DNA of 35,559 bases. It comes from Pseudobdellovibrionaceae bacterium (GTDB lineage: Bacteria; Bdellovibrionota; Bdellovibrionia; Bdellovibrionales; Bdellovibrionaceae). The notes beneath the pieces were generated by a model. It ran no database searches, was not told where the DNA came from, and was given only the letters and a program-made list of their open reading frames with translations. A program made the position numbers and the translations under genes. The DNA is taken from NCBI GenBank assembly GCA_019637895.1, contig JAHBUU010000013.1, positions 1 through 35,559 of the forward strand, in the 5' to 3' direction. This document shows positions 17,252-24,850 of the stretch, one piece after another; position 1 is the first letter of the stretch; every line of letters begins with the position of its first letter.

Positions 17252-18232
17252 GTGGGAATTCCTCTTCAAAAGGAACAGCCCGACCTCGGGTCCGCCATCG
17301 AACAATGGAAAAAAAGCACCGCTGTGCGCGAGCTGATCCTGGCAAATTCAGAGGTCTCGTTTGCCAAGCAGTTCGCCTTCATTCTGACGGACTGGCTGGT
17401 CATTTTTGGCGCGGCTTTTTTGAGTCAGCAATTTTTCAATCCTCTTTCCTACCTAGCCGCGGTCTTGATCATCGCGACCAGACAACATGCTCTCTTAATT
17501 CTGATGCATGATGGATCCCATTTCCGCCTCTCGAATAACCGACTTCTCAATGATCTCACCAGTGATTTTTTAACGGCCTTCCCTTTCCTCGGAGCGACCA
17601 GTTGGTACCGTCGCCATCATGCCGCTCACCATCGGCATTTGAACACGGATCAAGATCCCGACTGGGCCCGAAAAATCCATCTTCAGGAATGGCAGTTCCC
17701 ACAATCCGTATTTCAGATGACAAAAACGTTCACGAAACAAGTTCTCATCGGCGGTTTCGAATGGGTCTATCTGATGGTTTTGATGGGGATCAAGGTGCCG
17801 GAGACTCGGACCGCAAAAGCCATCAAAGCCCTGTATTACCTCGGGGCTTTTGCGACGATTCATTGGCTGAATCTTTGGAGCGAACTCGTCCTTTTCTGGC
17901 TCGTTCCTTTGTTCTTTGTTTTTCCCTCCCTTCAACGTTTCCGAAGTATGACAGAACATTTCGGACTCGAAAGAAGTCATGAGCTCAAAGACGCCAGGAA
18001 CACACTGTCCAATCCGATCGAGACTTTCTGCTTGAGTCCTCACGGAACCAATTTTCACTTGGTTCACCACCTCTTTCCGAGCGTCCCCCATTACAAGCTG
18101 AGGAAGGTTCACGAGAAGCTCATGACCTTTCCGCTTTATGCGGAGGAGTCCCATCACAACGCCTCTTATCTGTTCGCCTCAACCTCGGTTTTAAGAGACC
18201 TTCTTGATAAGCCGCCCAAGAAGGAATCTTGA
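17252..18232 (+). CDS. Membrane fatty acid desaturase
   Basis: A 326-residue integral membrane desaturase with the three histidine boxes that bind the diiron centre: 'HDGSH' at 86-90, 'HHAAHHRH' at 122-129 and 'HLVHH' at 269-273. Hydrophobic segments at about 40-60, 66-85, and 195-235 fit the usual four-helix topology. I set the start at GTG 17252, one base after the acyltransferase stop codon; the frame is open further upstream to ATG 17183, but that would overlap the acyltransferase by 68 bases and encodes an Arg-rich shadow. The near-zero gap means cotranscription and probably coupled translation. Membrane lipid desaturation is the default role; its context suggests it may instead tailor an acyl product. 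Confidence 0.92.
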   Translation: MGIPLQKEQPDLGSAIEQWKKSTAVRELILANSEVSFAKQFAFILTDWLVIFGAAFLSQQFFNPLSYLAAVLIIATRQHALLILMHDGSHFRLSNNRLLNDLTSDFLTAFPFLGATSWYRRHHAAHHRHLNTDQDPDWARKIHLQEWQFPQSVFQMTKTFTKQVLIGGFEWVYLMVLMGIKVPETRTAKAIKALYYLGAFATIHWLNLWSELVLFWLVPLFFVFPSLQRFRSMTEHFGLERSHELKDARNTLSNPIETFCLSPHGTNFHLVHHLFPSVPHYKLRKVHEKLMTFPLYAEESHHNASYLFASTSVLRDLLDKPPKKES

Positions 18233-18301
18233 AATCCCGACTTCTTCACCACGAACCTTGGGAAAAAGTCGCACAATGGATTCCAAGCGAAGGGAGAACC
18301 C

Positions 18302-18712
18302 ATGTCGACTTACCCCTCACTGAATGAGCCGATCCTGGCTCAGCAGTATTTCGAGGACAAGCTGGCCTTCAGCACCGGCCCCGCCGAAGTGAAGAACTGG
18401 TTGAAAAACCATTTCCCGTTCACGCTTTTCGACGTGCGATCGGCTGAGGACTTCCGTGAGGGGCATATTCCTGGCGCCCTCCACCTGCCCAAAGAAAAAT
18501 GGGAATCCACGAAAGTTCTTGCCCAGGATCGTTTGAACGTCTTTTATTGCTATACGGCCAACTGCCATCTGGCGGCTCAGGCGGCCCTGCATTTCAGCCG
18601 ATTGGGTTACTCGGTTCTGGAAATGGATGGGGGAATCAAAGGGTGGCTTGAATCGGGCTTCGAGATTGAAACATCTCCCCACCCCGAGAGGGACCTTCAC
18701 GCTTCCCATTAA
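18302..18712 (+). CDS. Rhodanese-domain protein
   Basis: A 136-residue single-domain rhodanese. The N-terminal CH2A-like 'TLFDVRSAEDFREGHIPGALHLP' (41-63) and the active-site loop 'FYCYTANCHLAAQAA' (81-95) are clear; Cys83 is the expected persulfide-carrying residue and Cys88 is a second Cys in the loop, as in the 'YCxxxxC' subgroup. It would transfer sulfane sulfur to a thiol acceptor. An AAGGGAG ribosome binding site precedes the ATG. It starts 69 bases after the desaturase, so it may be in the same transcript or have its own promoter. Physiological acceptor unknown. Confidence 0.9.
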   Translation: MSTYPSLNEPILAQQYFEDKLAFSTGPAEVKNWLKNHFPFTLFDVRSAEDFREGHIPGALHLPKEKWESTKVLAQDRLNVFYCYTANCHLAAQAALHFSRLGYSVLEMDGGIKGWLESGFEIETSPHPERDLHASH

Positions 18713-18751
18713 TTTTCGTGCCTCTGACAGTGTCTGTGGTATGAAGCTTCC

Positions 18752-19009
18752 ATGAACGAATTCATTCCTCCTCAGCCGCCACGATCTTTTCGCGTGGTTC
18801 TTGATCTCTCGAAAGCCGCCAAACGCCTGGACGTGGTTCTGCTCGCGGCTCTTCGTGATCAAAAAGAAAACCTGAACCTGCACACCATTTCTCGCGTTGC
18901 CTTCAAGAAGCTCTTCACGGAAGGCCGCGTTTTGATCAAAGGACAACGGGCCACCGTCTCGTCCGGCGTCGCTAAAGGCATCACCTACATCGACATCCTC
19001 GGTTATTGA
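18752..19009 (+). CDS. Small S4-like RNA-binding domain protein
   Basis: An 85-residue basic protein. After a Pro-rich N-terminus, residues about 15-83 resemble an S4 domain: 'KRLDVVLL', 'ISRVAFKKLFTEGRVLIKGQ' and a final strand 'GITYIDIL', matching the 'RLD...SR...K.L...G.V.VNG' layout of RluA and heat-shock S4 proteins. S4 domains bind structured RNA, usually rRNA or tRNA. The insertion 'ALRDQKENLNLHT' between the first helix and the SR helix makes it longer than usual. It sits next to an HPF/RaiA gene and ahead of CvfB and HflX, which supports a ribosome-linked role. No strong ribosome binding site is visible. Confidence 0.65.
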   Translation: MNEFIPPQPPRSFRVVLDLSKAAKRLDVVLLAALRDQKENLNLHTISRVAFKKLFTEGRVLIKGQRATVSSGVAKGITYIDILGY

Positions 19010-19123
19010 TAGATTCAGCGCGGGACTTTTTGCTCCCGGCGAGGCAAAACACCTGGAAAATTGCCTCACCCCACAGCCATGAGCACCCCCTTTCCTTCTG
19101 ATAGGGGCATAGTTCTTGCGACC

Positions 19124-19166
19124 TTTTTCCTTCGGCAGAGCGTAATGCCCTGCTCGGAAGGAGAAA
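19124..19166 (+). promoter_or_regulatory. Hairpin that buries the ribosome binding site of the HPF-like gene
   Basis: TTTTTCCTTC at 19124-19133 can pair with GAAGGAGAAA at 19157-19166 (nine Watson-Crick pairs and one wobble), and GCAG 19135-19138 with CTGC 19150-19153 inside it. The 3' arm contains the whole Shine-Dalgarno sequence (GGAAGGAG), ending 3 bases before the ATG at 19170. Translation should depend on opening this stem, for example by temperature, a protein or an RNA. Confidence 0.45.
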
Positions 19167-19169
19167 CCC

Positions 19170-19589
19170 ATGAATTCAGACCAACTGGAAAACTCCGACA
19201 CGAGAGCGAACTCCGAAGTTCCCGGTTTTCCTTATGAGATTTCTTTCGTCGACTGTGACTCTTCGCAGGCCCTTCGAACGAAAATCGAGAAACATCTGCT
19301 CAAGCTCGAACGGATGGCTCCGAGGATCACCGACTGCAAGGTCATGATCCGGCTCCCTCACAAAACCCACGGACAGAAACGGTTTCACATTCACATCCAA
19401 CTGGATATTCCCGGCCAACGCCTCGTCGTCAGCCGAGAGCCCCAGTCCGGAGACTCCCACTCGGATGCCTATGCCGCCGTTCACGACGCTTTTTTCAAGC
19501 TCACCAGACGCCTTGAGGACTTCGTCAAACAACGCAAGGACCGCCGAATTCATTCATCAAAAGAGGCTCCCTCGCCTCGTCCCGAATAA
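19170..19589 (+). CDS. HPF/RaiA-type ribosome-associated protein
   Basis: A 139-residue short-form member of the ribosome hibernation factor family. After an N-terminal polar extension (about 1-20), the fold has 'YEISFVDCDSSQALRTKIEKHLLKLERM', then strands around 'DCKVMIRLPH' and 'FHIHIQLDIPGQRLVVSR', and the signature final helix 'SDAYAAVHDAFFKLTRRLEDF' followed by a basic tail. Such proteins bind the 30S decoding region and silence ribosomes in stationary phase or stress. It lacks the C-terminal domain of long HPF. Its strong GGAAGGAG site lies in a hairpin. Downstream neighbours include HflX, which in other bacteria rescues stalled or hibernating ribosomes. Confidence 0.85.
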   Translation: MNSDQLENSDTRANSEVPGFPYEISFVDCDSSQALRTKIEKHLLKLERMAPRITDCKVMIRLPHKTHGQKRFHIHIQLDIPGQRLVVSREPQSGDSHSDAYAAVHDAFFKLTRRLEDFVKQRKDRRIHSSKEAPSPRPE

Positions 19590-19611
19590 CCCTCCCTGAA
19601 AGGAGCTTCCC

Positions 19612-19836
19612 ATGGCAAACCCTCAGCAAGAGCCGAAAAAAAACCAGCCCGAGGTTCAACCGCCCCCGGTTCCAAGCAGAAATCTGCCTGAGCACGAAGT
19701 GCAGGCCGACAAGGAAGGGCAACGGGAATACCATGCCGACAAAACAGGCTCGAGCCCCGCAGAACAGAAGCCGTCTTCTGCTGGCAAAACGCTCGAACCC
19801 GCCGCCCCCGGTGTCCGTGAAGAAGCGGCTCCATGA
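19612..19836 (+). CDS. Small disordered Pro/Glu/Lys-rich protein
   Basis: A 74-residue hydrophilic protein of low complexity, rich in Pro, Glu, Lys and Gln, with no hydrophobic core, Cys or signal peptide; it should be disordered. An AAAGGAG ribosome binding site before the ATG and its position 22 bases after the HPF-like gene support a real cotranscribed gene. No family is recognised. Confidence 0.6.
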   Translation: MANPQQEPKKNQPEVQPPPVPSRNLPEHEVQADKEGQREYHADKTGSSPAEQKPSSAGKTLEPAAPGVREEAAP

Positions 19837-19858
19837 AGTCCTTTCCGTCGGCAACAGA

Positions 19859-19919
19859 CCTTCGGGGTTCCTCTGGGGACCCCGAGGGGAAATCCCTTGC
19901 GTCCAGAGAGGATTCCCCC
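19859..19919 (+). promoter_or_regulatory. Overlapping hairpins in the cvfB leader
   Basis: Hairpin A pairs 19859-19868 with 19879-19888; hairpin B pairs 19886-19895 with 19910-19918 with one bulged A. They share bases 19886-19888, so they compete at their edges. No T-run follows either, which argues against a plain terminator. The cvfB start lacks a Shine-Dalgarno sequence, so leader structure could matter for its translation. Confidence 0.3.
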
Positions 19920-19931
19920 TAATTCCTTTGC

Positions 19932-20762
19932 ATGGTCCAAATCGGTAAGTGGAATCAATTGAAAGTGGTGAAGGAAGTCTCTTTCGGCGTCTACCTGGAC
20001 GGCCAGGAAGAAGGCGAAATCCTGTTGCCCGCGAAAGAAGTCCCCAAAGGACTCAAAGTCGGAGACTCCCTCGATGTCTTTTTGTGCTTTGATTCCGAAG
20101 ATCGCCTGATTTCCACGACGAGCAAGCCCCTGGCCGAAGTCGGTCAGTTCGCCGTCTTGCGCGTGGTCTCTGTCGAAACAGTCGGAGCCTTTTTGGATTG
20201 GGGTCTCCCGAAAGATCTTTTCCTGCCCTATGCCGAACAGTCGCGGGATCTCCGTCCCGGCCAAGAGATCATCGTCTATCTCTATCTCGACAAAACCACC
20301 CGGATCGCGGCCTCCATGCGTCTGGAAAGAAATCTGGAAAAGACCCCGGGCGAACTCACAGAGGGCCAAGAAGTCGATCTTTTGCTGTTTGGCCGCACCG
20401 ACTTGGGTTTCAAGGCCATCATCAATGGCAAACACCTGGGCGTGCTTTATGAGAACGAGGTTTTCCAAAAGCTCGACTATGCTCAGTCGCTCAAAGGTTT
20501 TATCAAAAAGATCCGGGACGATGGCAAGATTGATCTGACCCTGCAACGGGCCGGTCACGAAGCCGCAAACGAAGACATCGGCCCCCTGATCCTGAAAGCT
20601 CTCGAAAAAAATGGCGGCTATCTCGAGATCAACGACAAAGCCTCGGCCGAGACCATTCACCGACTTTTCGGAGTCAGCAAAAAGAAATTCAAGATCGCGC
20701 TCGGCGGTCTTTACAAGAAACGCCTGATCACGGTGAACGACGACGGGATTCGTCTCGTCTGA
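19932..20762 (+). CDS. cvfB: CvfB/YitL family S1-domain RNA-binding protein
   Basis: A 276-residue protein with the CvfB layout: three S1-like OB folds and a C-terminal winged helix. The first OB starts 'QLKVVKEVSFGVYLDG' and includes 'ILLPAKEVPKGLKVGDSLDVF'; the second has 'VVSVETVGAFLDWGLPKDLFLPYAEQ' in pieces; the third has 'FGRTDLGFKAIINGKHLG' and 'KGFIKKIRDDGKIDL'. The winged helix at about 215-276 ends 'FKIALGGLYKKRLITV'. Homologues bind RNA and influence virulence and stress traits in firmicutes; the exact role is uncertain. No Shine-Dalgarno sequence precedes the ATG. HflX starts 13 bases downstream, so both are in one operon. Confidence 0.9.
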   Translation: MVQIGKWNQLKVVKEVSFGVYLDGQEEGEILLPAKEVPKGLKVGDSLDVFLCFDSEDRLISTTSKPLAEVGQFAVLRVVSVETVGAFLDWGLPKDLFLPYAEQSRDLRPGQEIIVYLYLDKTTRIAASMRLERNLEKTPGELTEGQEVDLLLFGRTDLGFKAIINGKHLGVLYENEVFQKLDYAQSLKGFIKKIRDDGKIDLTLQRAGHEAANEDIGPLILKALEKNGGYLEINDKASAETIHRLFGVSKKKFKIALGGLYKKRLITVNDDGIRLV

Positions 20763-20775
20763 AACGGAAAAACCC

Positions 20776-22182
20776 ATGACCTCCTCTCCGCGCCTCAAAG
20801 CCCTGCTCGTGGGCCTTCAACTCCCAAAAGTCTCTGACCAAGAAATCAAAAGTTCGTTGGAGGAACTGGCGCGCCTTGTGACCACCTTGGGTTATGAAGT
20901 CGTCGGCCAAACCTCGCAAAAAAGATCATCCGAACGCGATACCCTCGTCGTCGGCGAAGGAAAACTTGTGGAGCTTGCCCGATGGACAGGTGGTCCCGGC
21001 ATCGTCGGTCCAGGCTTCGTGAAAAAGAAATCAAAGGCCGCTCTCCGATTCGAGGAGGAAAAAAACGAAGAGTCCCCTGACGCTTCGGAAGAAGACCTTC
21101 TCGAGGAAGAGACCGAAGAAGAAGAAACACTCGCAGACGAGAACGAAACCGGAATCGCCGAAACGGTGATTTTTGACTGCGACTTATCCCCATCCCAACT
21201 GAGAAATCTGGAAAGCGCCCTCGGAGTCCCGGTCCTCGACCGAACGGGCGTGATCATCGAGATCTTTTCTCGTCATGCACGCACGCCAGCCGCCAAGCTG
21301 CAGGTCGAAATCGCCAGACTAACCTATGTCGCTCCTCGCCTGCGCGAGACCGGTGGGAACGAAGATCGAGGCGGCGGTGGGGTCGGAGCCAAAGGGGCTG
21401 GTGAAACCAGCCTTGAACTCGATCGTCGGAAAATCCGTGACCGCATCAAAGAATTGAAAACCGAACTGGCCTCTGTTTCCCAGGAGCACGACGTGCGCCG
21501 GGCCCGCCGTTCTCAGGAACTCACCGTCGCTCTGGTCGGCTACACCAACGCCGGCAAGTCCTCGCTGATGAGAGCCTTGACGGGACGAGAGGTCTTGGTC
21601 GCCGATAAGCTCTTTGCCACCTTGGATACGACGGTTCGCACGCTTCAGCCGGAATCCAAGCCGAAAATCTTGGTCTCTGATACCGTGGGCTTTATCAAAA
21701 AACTTCCCCATGATCTCGTCGCCTCCTTTAAATCCACTCTGGACGAGGCCCTCCATGCGTCACTTCTGCTGTATGTCGTGGACTCGTCGGATGCCACCTT
21801 CAGATCCCAGCTCGAAGTCACCCGCACCGTCCTTGCCGAGGTCGGTGCTTCTGATGTCGAAAGTCTGCTGATCCTGAACAAAGTCGATCGCTTGAGCGAA
21901 GAGGATATGTCACAACTGAAAGCCGAATTCCCAGAGGCGGTCTTTTTGTCGGCCAAAGACCCCGCAGATGTTGCCCGACTCCGTCTGCGACTCATCGAAA
22001 ACTTCGAAACCGGCATGATCGACGAAAACCTGCTGATTCCTTATCACATTCAAGGAGCGGTCGGAGAAGTCCGCGCCAAGCTGCGGATTCTGTCTGAAAC
22101 CTACAACGACCAAGGCGTCGTCTTCGAAGTTCGTGGAGAACCGGAGCTTTTACAAAGAATCAAAGCCAAGTATCGGCTTTGA
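20776..22182 (+). CDS. hflX: GTPase HflX with an acidic insertion
   Basis: A 468-residue HflX, a ribosome-binding GTPase that splits stalled or hibernating ribosomes. The N-terminal nucleotide-binding domain runs to about 235 with the Gly-rich loop 'GGGGVGAKGAGE' at 199-210 (usually GxRGPGE). G motifs are G1 'GYTNAGKS' 255-262, G3 'DTVGF' 302-306 and G4 'NKVD' 368-371. The C-terminal domain completes the family length. An unusual Glu/Asp-rich insertion at about 88-126 splits the N-terminal domain between 'VVGEGKLVELA' and 'VIFDCDLSPSQLRNLE'. The gene follows cvfB by 13 bases. Family assignment is firm; the purpose of the insertion is unknown. Confidence 0.95.
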   Translation: MTSSPRLKALLVGLQLPKVSDQEIKSSLEELARLVTTLGYEVVGQTSQKRSSERDTLVVGEGKLVELARWTGGPGIVGPGFVKKKSKAALRFEEEKNEESPDASEEDLLEEETEEEETLADENETGIAETVIFDCDLSPSQLRNLESALGVPVLDRTGVIIEIFSRHARTPAAKLQVEIARLTYVAPRLRETGGNEDRGGGGVGAKGAGETSLELDRRKIRDRIKELKTELASVSQEHDVRRARRSQELTVALVGYTNAGKSSLMRALTGREVLVADKLFATLDTTVRTLQPESKPKILVSDTVGFIKKLPHDLVASFKSTLDEALHASLLLYVVDSSDATFRSQLEVTRTVLAEVGASDVESLLILNKVDRLSEEDMSQLKAEFPEAVFLSAKDPADVARLRLRLIENFETGMIDENLLIPYHIQGAVGEVRAKLRILSETYNDQGVVFEVRGEPELLQRIKAKYRL

Positions 22183-22192
22183 AGAAGACCGG

Positions 22193-24838
22193 CTACTGAG
22201 TCGAGTCACGATAGGACAAGAAGAATTCTTTTTCGAATTTTTTGAGAGACTCGAAGCGGACCTGTGAGCCCAGGAGGTTCGACATCCGTTTGACCGCCTC
22301 GTCTTCGGCCTCTTTCATCTTTTTAAGCCCGTCCTTCACATAGTCGGGATGAATCTTTTCTTTCCGCTCTGCCAGGGCTTTGACCAAGGCATTGGAAATG
22401 GAAACGACTTGCAACGAAGAGTCCTCGTCGACCTTCCAAAGCTTGAGCAAATGCTTGCTGGCCGCCAACGACCATTTCTTTTGGTACTCGTCCGTCGTCG
22501 TCAGTTCGACGAAACGATCCGTATAGATGACCGCATCCACATAGTCGTCTTTCCAGGCCGCGCTCTTGGGAGGATTGAATTTTCTGCGCTCGAGATCTTT
22601 TTGGCGGGCCTCCGCCTCGCTCGCTACGGCCCGTTCCAAGGGAGAAGGACCCTTCAGGCGATTCATCGTCTGGATTCCTAGGAAAAGTACCAGCATTCCG
22701 ATAAAGGCCCCGAAGCCCACATGCTGAGCCCGTTCTTTACGTCGTTTCGCGCCGAGATCGATTTTCTGTGGTGCGGAAACTCCATCTACCTTCATCGCGA
22801 AAAGCTGTCCTTCGATGAGGCTCAACAGGCTTTCTTCGATGCCGGGTGTTTCTTTGCGCCAATCGGAAACCTTTGACGAGATCACTGAGGACGACTTTTC
22901 CAAAGAGACCATGATCTCTTTCACGAAAGCATGCTTTTTTCGCGCCATTTCAGACAGAAGCTCTTTTTCCGTCTGCTGGACCCGTTTTGCGGTTTCGAGC
23001 TTCAGATAAACGAGTTGCTCGTCCTCTTCCTTTTGCATTTTCACTTTGGTGGATTCCAGCTTCGACTTCAGCTGCAGAAGCTCGGCTTCCACTTCTCGAG
23101 ATGCCGAATCTTTTTTGCGTTCAAGTTCCTTGTATTGATGGCTCAACTCTTCGAAAGCTCGCTTCTTTTTATCGAGTTCAGCGGACAAGCCAGATTTTTC
23201 TTTGTCCAAAGACTCAAGAGAGCTTGCGACCGCCTCTTTCTTGTCGGACAGCTCTTTATAACGAAGCACCAGCTCTTCGTTGTCCTTTTCCTGCGCACGA
23301 ACGGAGGTTTCGAGTTCGTCCTTGCGCACGGCCAAGGATTTGGTTTCTTGCGTGAGAGAGGCATGCTCCGATCGAAGATCGGCCGTTTCCACCTCAAAAC
23401 GTTCCTTTTCTTTCGCCAGGCGATCGCTCTGCTCAGTCGCTTCGGCGGCAAGCTTGTCCTTGTGCTCTTTCAGCTCGGCTGCCAGGCGCTCTTCGTGTGC
23501 CGCCGATTCCGCCTGCAAGCGCTTTGTTTGCTCGGCACTTTCGGAACGTAGTCGCTCCTCATGGGTTGTGCTCTCATCAGAAATCTGTTGCTGATGAGCG
23601 GTGATTTCAGACGAGATCTTCTCGCGGTGTTCCTGGGCTTCGAGCGTCAGCCGATCGGCTTGGGCTTTTGCTTCAGAAGAGATCTTTTCTTGATGGACGG
23701 ACTTTTCCTCCGCCATTTGGTCTTCATGAGCGGTTCTTTCGCGAAGCAGTCTTTCCTCGTGAAGACGGGACTCCTCGCGAATGCGATCTTCAAGCTCCTT
23801 TTGGGAAAGGGCCATGCTTTCTTTGATCTCGGCGATCAGTTGCTCTTCTTTACGGGCCAGAGCCGCTTCGGCCTCTTGCTGACGATGCTCTTTCAACAGA
23901 CGGGCCTGAGCCTCGGCTTCACGCAAAAGAACGTCACATTCTTTCCGGGTCCGGGACCGGATATCCGAGGTCGATGTATTGGTTTGACGCCGAATCTCGT
24001 CGCAGGACTTGCGCGTCTTTTCAAGAAGCTCTTCGGCTTCTTTCTTGGCATCGGAATAGGCCTCTTCGGCCGAGCGATAGGCCTCTTGCATCCGCTGATG
24101 ATAGAAATTCTCGGCGTCTTTTTGCGTGTTTTCAGCTCGCTCGTAAATCTCTTGAACTTTGTGTTCGGCCTCCAACCGCGCCATCCGAAGAATCTCTTCG
24201 GCCTCTCGCTTGGCATCCTGTAAGAGCCTGTTGATTTCGATATGCTGAGAGGGAGACTTCGGCTTCGCAGCGACAGGAGCCGGTTGCGACAATGGCGCGA
24301 TCACAGGTTCCGGTGATGGCGTCGATCGAGCGTTCATGCTCGGTGCGGGTTCGAAAGACGGAAACGAAGGAGCCTCATAAGCCGGCTCTGGTTCCGGGAC
24401 CGGTGTCGGAGCAGGAGCTTCTTTCTTAGGAGGCGCAAAGATCACGGTTTCCGCATGATCTAAAGGCTCGTCGACCACACTTTCAGGCTCCTCGGGAGGA
24501 GGCGCGATCGGTGCGATGACTTCCAATTCCGCCAATAAAGAAATCCCGGTGGAAGCACCGACGCTCACTTTGTCCGTGGGAAATAGCACATGCGGGGCAT
24601 GGGGAACCAACCTCGCCCCATTGATGAAAGTTCCGTTTGAAGATCCCAGATCTTCAATCCAAACCTCTTCCCCTCGCACCCACAAAGTGACGTGTTTCCG
24701 AGAAATATCGTGATGAGAAATCGACAGAAGACAATCCGGATTGCGACCGACAATAACGGAATCGACCTCGAAGCTTTTCTTCGAGGTCTGTCTTTCCGTT
24801 ACCACCGTCACATGAAGGATTTTCTTCGCTCCGCTCAT
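22193..24838 (-). CDS. FHA domain - long coiled coil - transmembrane protein
   Basis: An 881-residue protein, last of a three-gene operon. An FHA phosphothreonine-binding domain occupies about residues 8-100, with the conserved 'GRNPDC', 'SRKHVTL' and 'SSNGTFING' motifs. A Pro/Glu linker (about 115-200) leads to a very long charged coiled coil (about 205-675) with repeated 'HEERL'- and 'HQEKI'-like units. One transmembrane helix lies at about 708-724, and about 155 helical residues follow it outside the membrane. The FHA domain and coiled coil should be cytoplasmic, so the protein could transmit a kinase signal to the envelope. It starts 12 bases after the MotA-like gene, implying a complex with it. 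Gliding-motility FHA proteins of myxobacteria are a loose parallel, not a match. Confidence 0.85.
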   Translation of the reverse strand: MSGAKKILHVTVVTERQTSKKSFEVDSVIVGRNPDCLLSISHHDISRKHVTLWVRGEEVWIEDLGSSNGTFINGARLVPHAPHVLFPTDKVSVGASTGISLLAELEVIAPIAPPPEEPESVVDEPLDHAETVIFAPPKKEAPAPTPVPEPEPAYEAPSFPSFEPAPSMNARSTPSPEPVIAPLSQPAPVAAKPKSPSQHIEINRLLQDAKREAEEILRMARLEAEHKVQEIYERAENTQKDAENFYHQRMQEAYRSAEEAYSDAKKEAEELLEKTRKSCDEIRRQTNTSTSDIRSRTRKECDVLLREAEAQARLLKEHRQQEAEAALARKEEQLIAEIKESMALSQKELEDRIREESRLHEERLLRERTAHEDQMAEEKSVHQEKISSEAKAQADRLTLEAQEHREKISSEITAHQQQISDESTTHEERLRSESAEQTKRLQAESAAHEERLAAELKEHKDKLAAEATEQSDRLAKEKERFEVETADLRSEHASLTQETKSLAVRKDELETSVRAQEKDNEELVLRYKELSDKKEAVASSLESLDKEKSGLSAELDKKKRAFEELSHQYKELERKKDSASREVEAELLQLKSKLESTKVKMQKEEDEQLVYLKLETAKRVQQTEKELLSEMARKKHAFVKEIMVSLEKSSSVISSKVSDWRKETPGIEESLLSLIEGQLFAMKVDGVSAPQKIDLGAKRRKERAQHVGFGAFIGMLVLFLGIQTMNRLKGPSPLERAVASEAEARQKDLERRKFNPPKSAAWKDDYVDAVIYTDRFVELTTTDEYQKKWSLAASKHLLKLWKVDEDSSLQVVSISNALVKALAERKEKIHPDYVKDGLKKMKEAEDEAVKRMSNLLGSQVRFESLKKFEKEFFLSYRDSTQ

Positions 24839-24850
24839 GCGGGATTCGCC

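Noticed and set aside
18317..19201. A 294-codon minus-strand open frame
   Set aside because: It is antisense to the rhodanese, S4-like and HPF-like genes and has no start signal.
19656..20798. A 380-codon minus-strand open frame
   Set aside because: It is antisense to the small disordered protein and CvfB, both of which have family or start-site support; its composition is that of a shadow frame.
23400..23800. Repeated short motifs in the FHA gene suggesting a DNA repeat array
   Set aside because: They encode heptad-like 'HEERL/HQEKI' coiled-coil units with varied codons, so this is protein-level repetition and not a CRISPR or satellite array.
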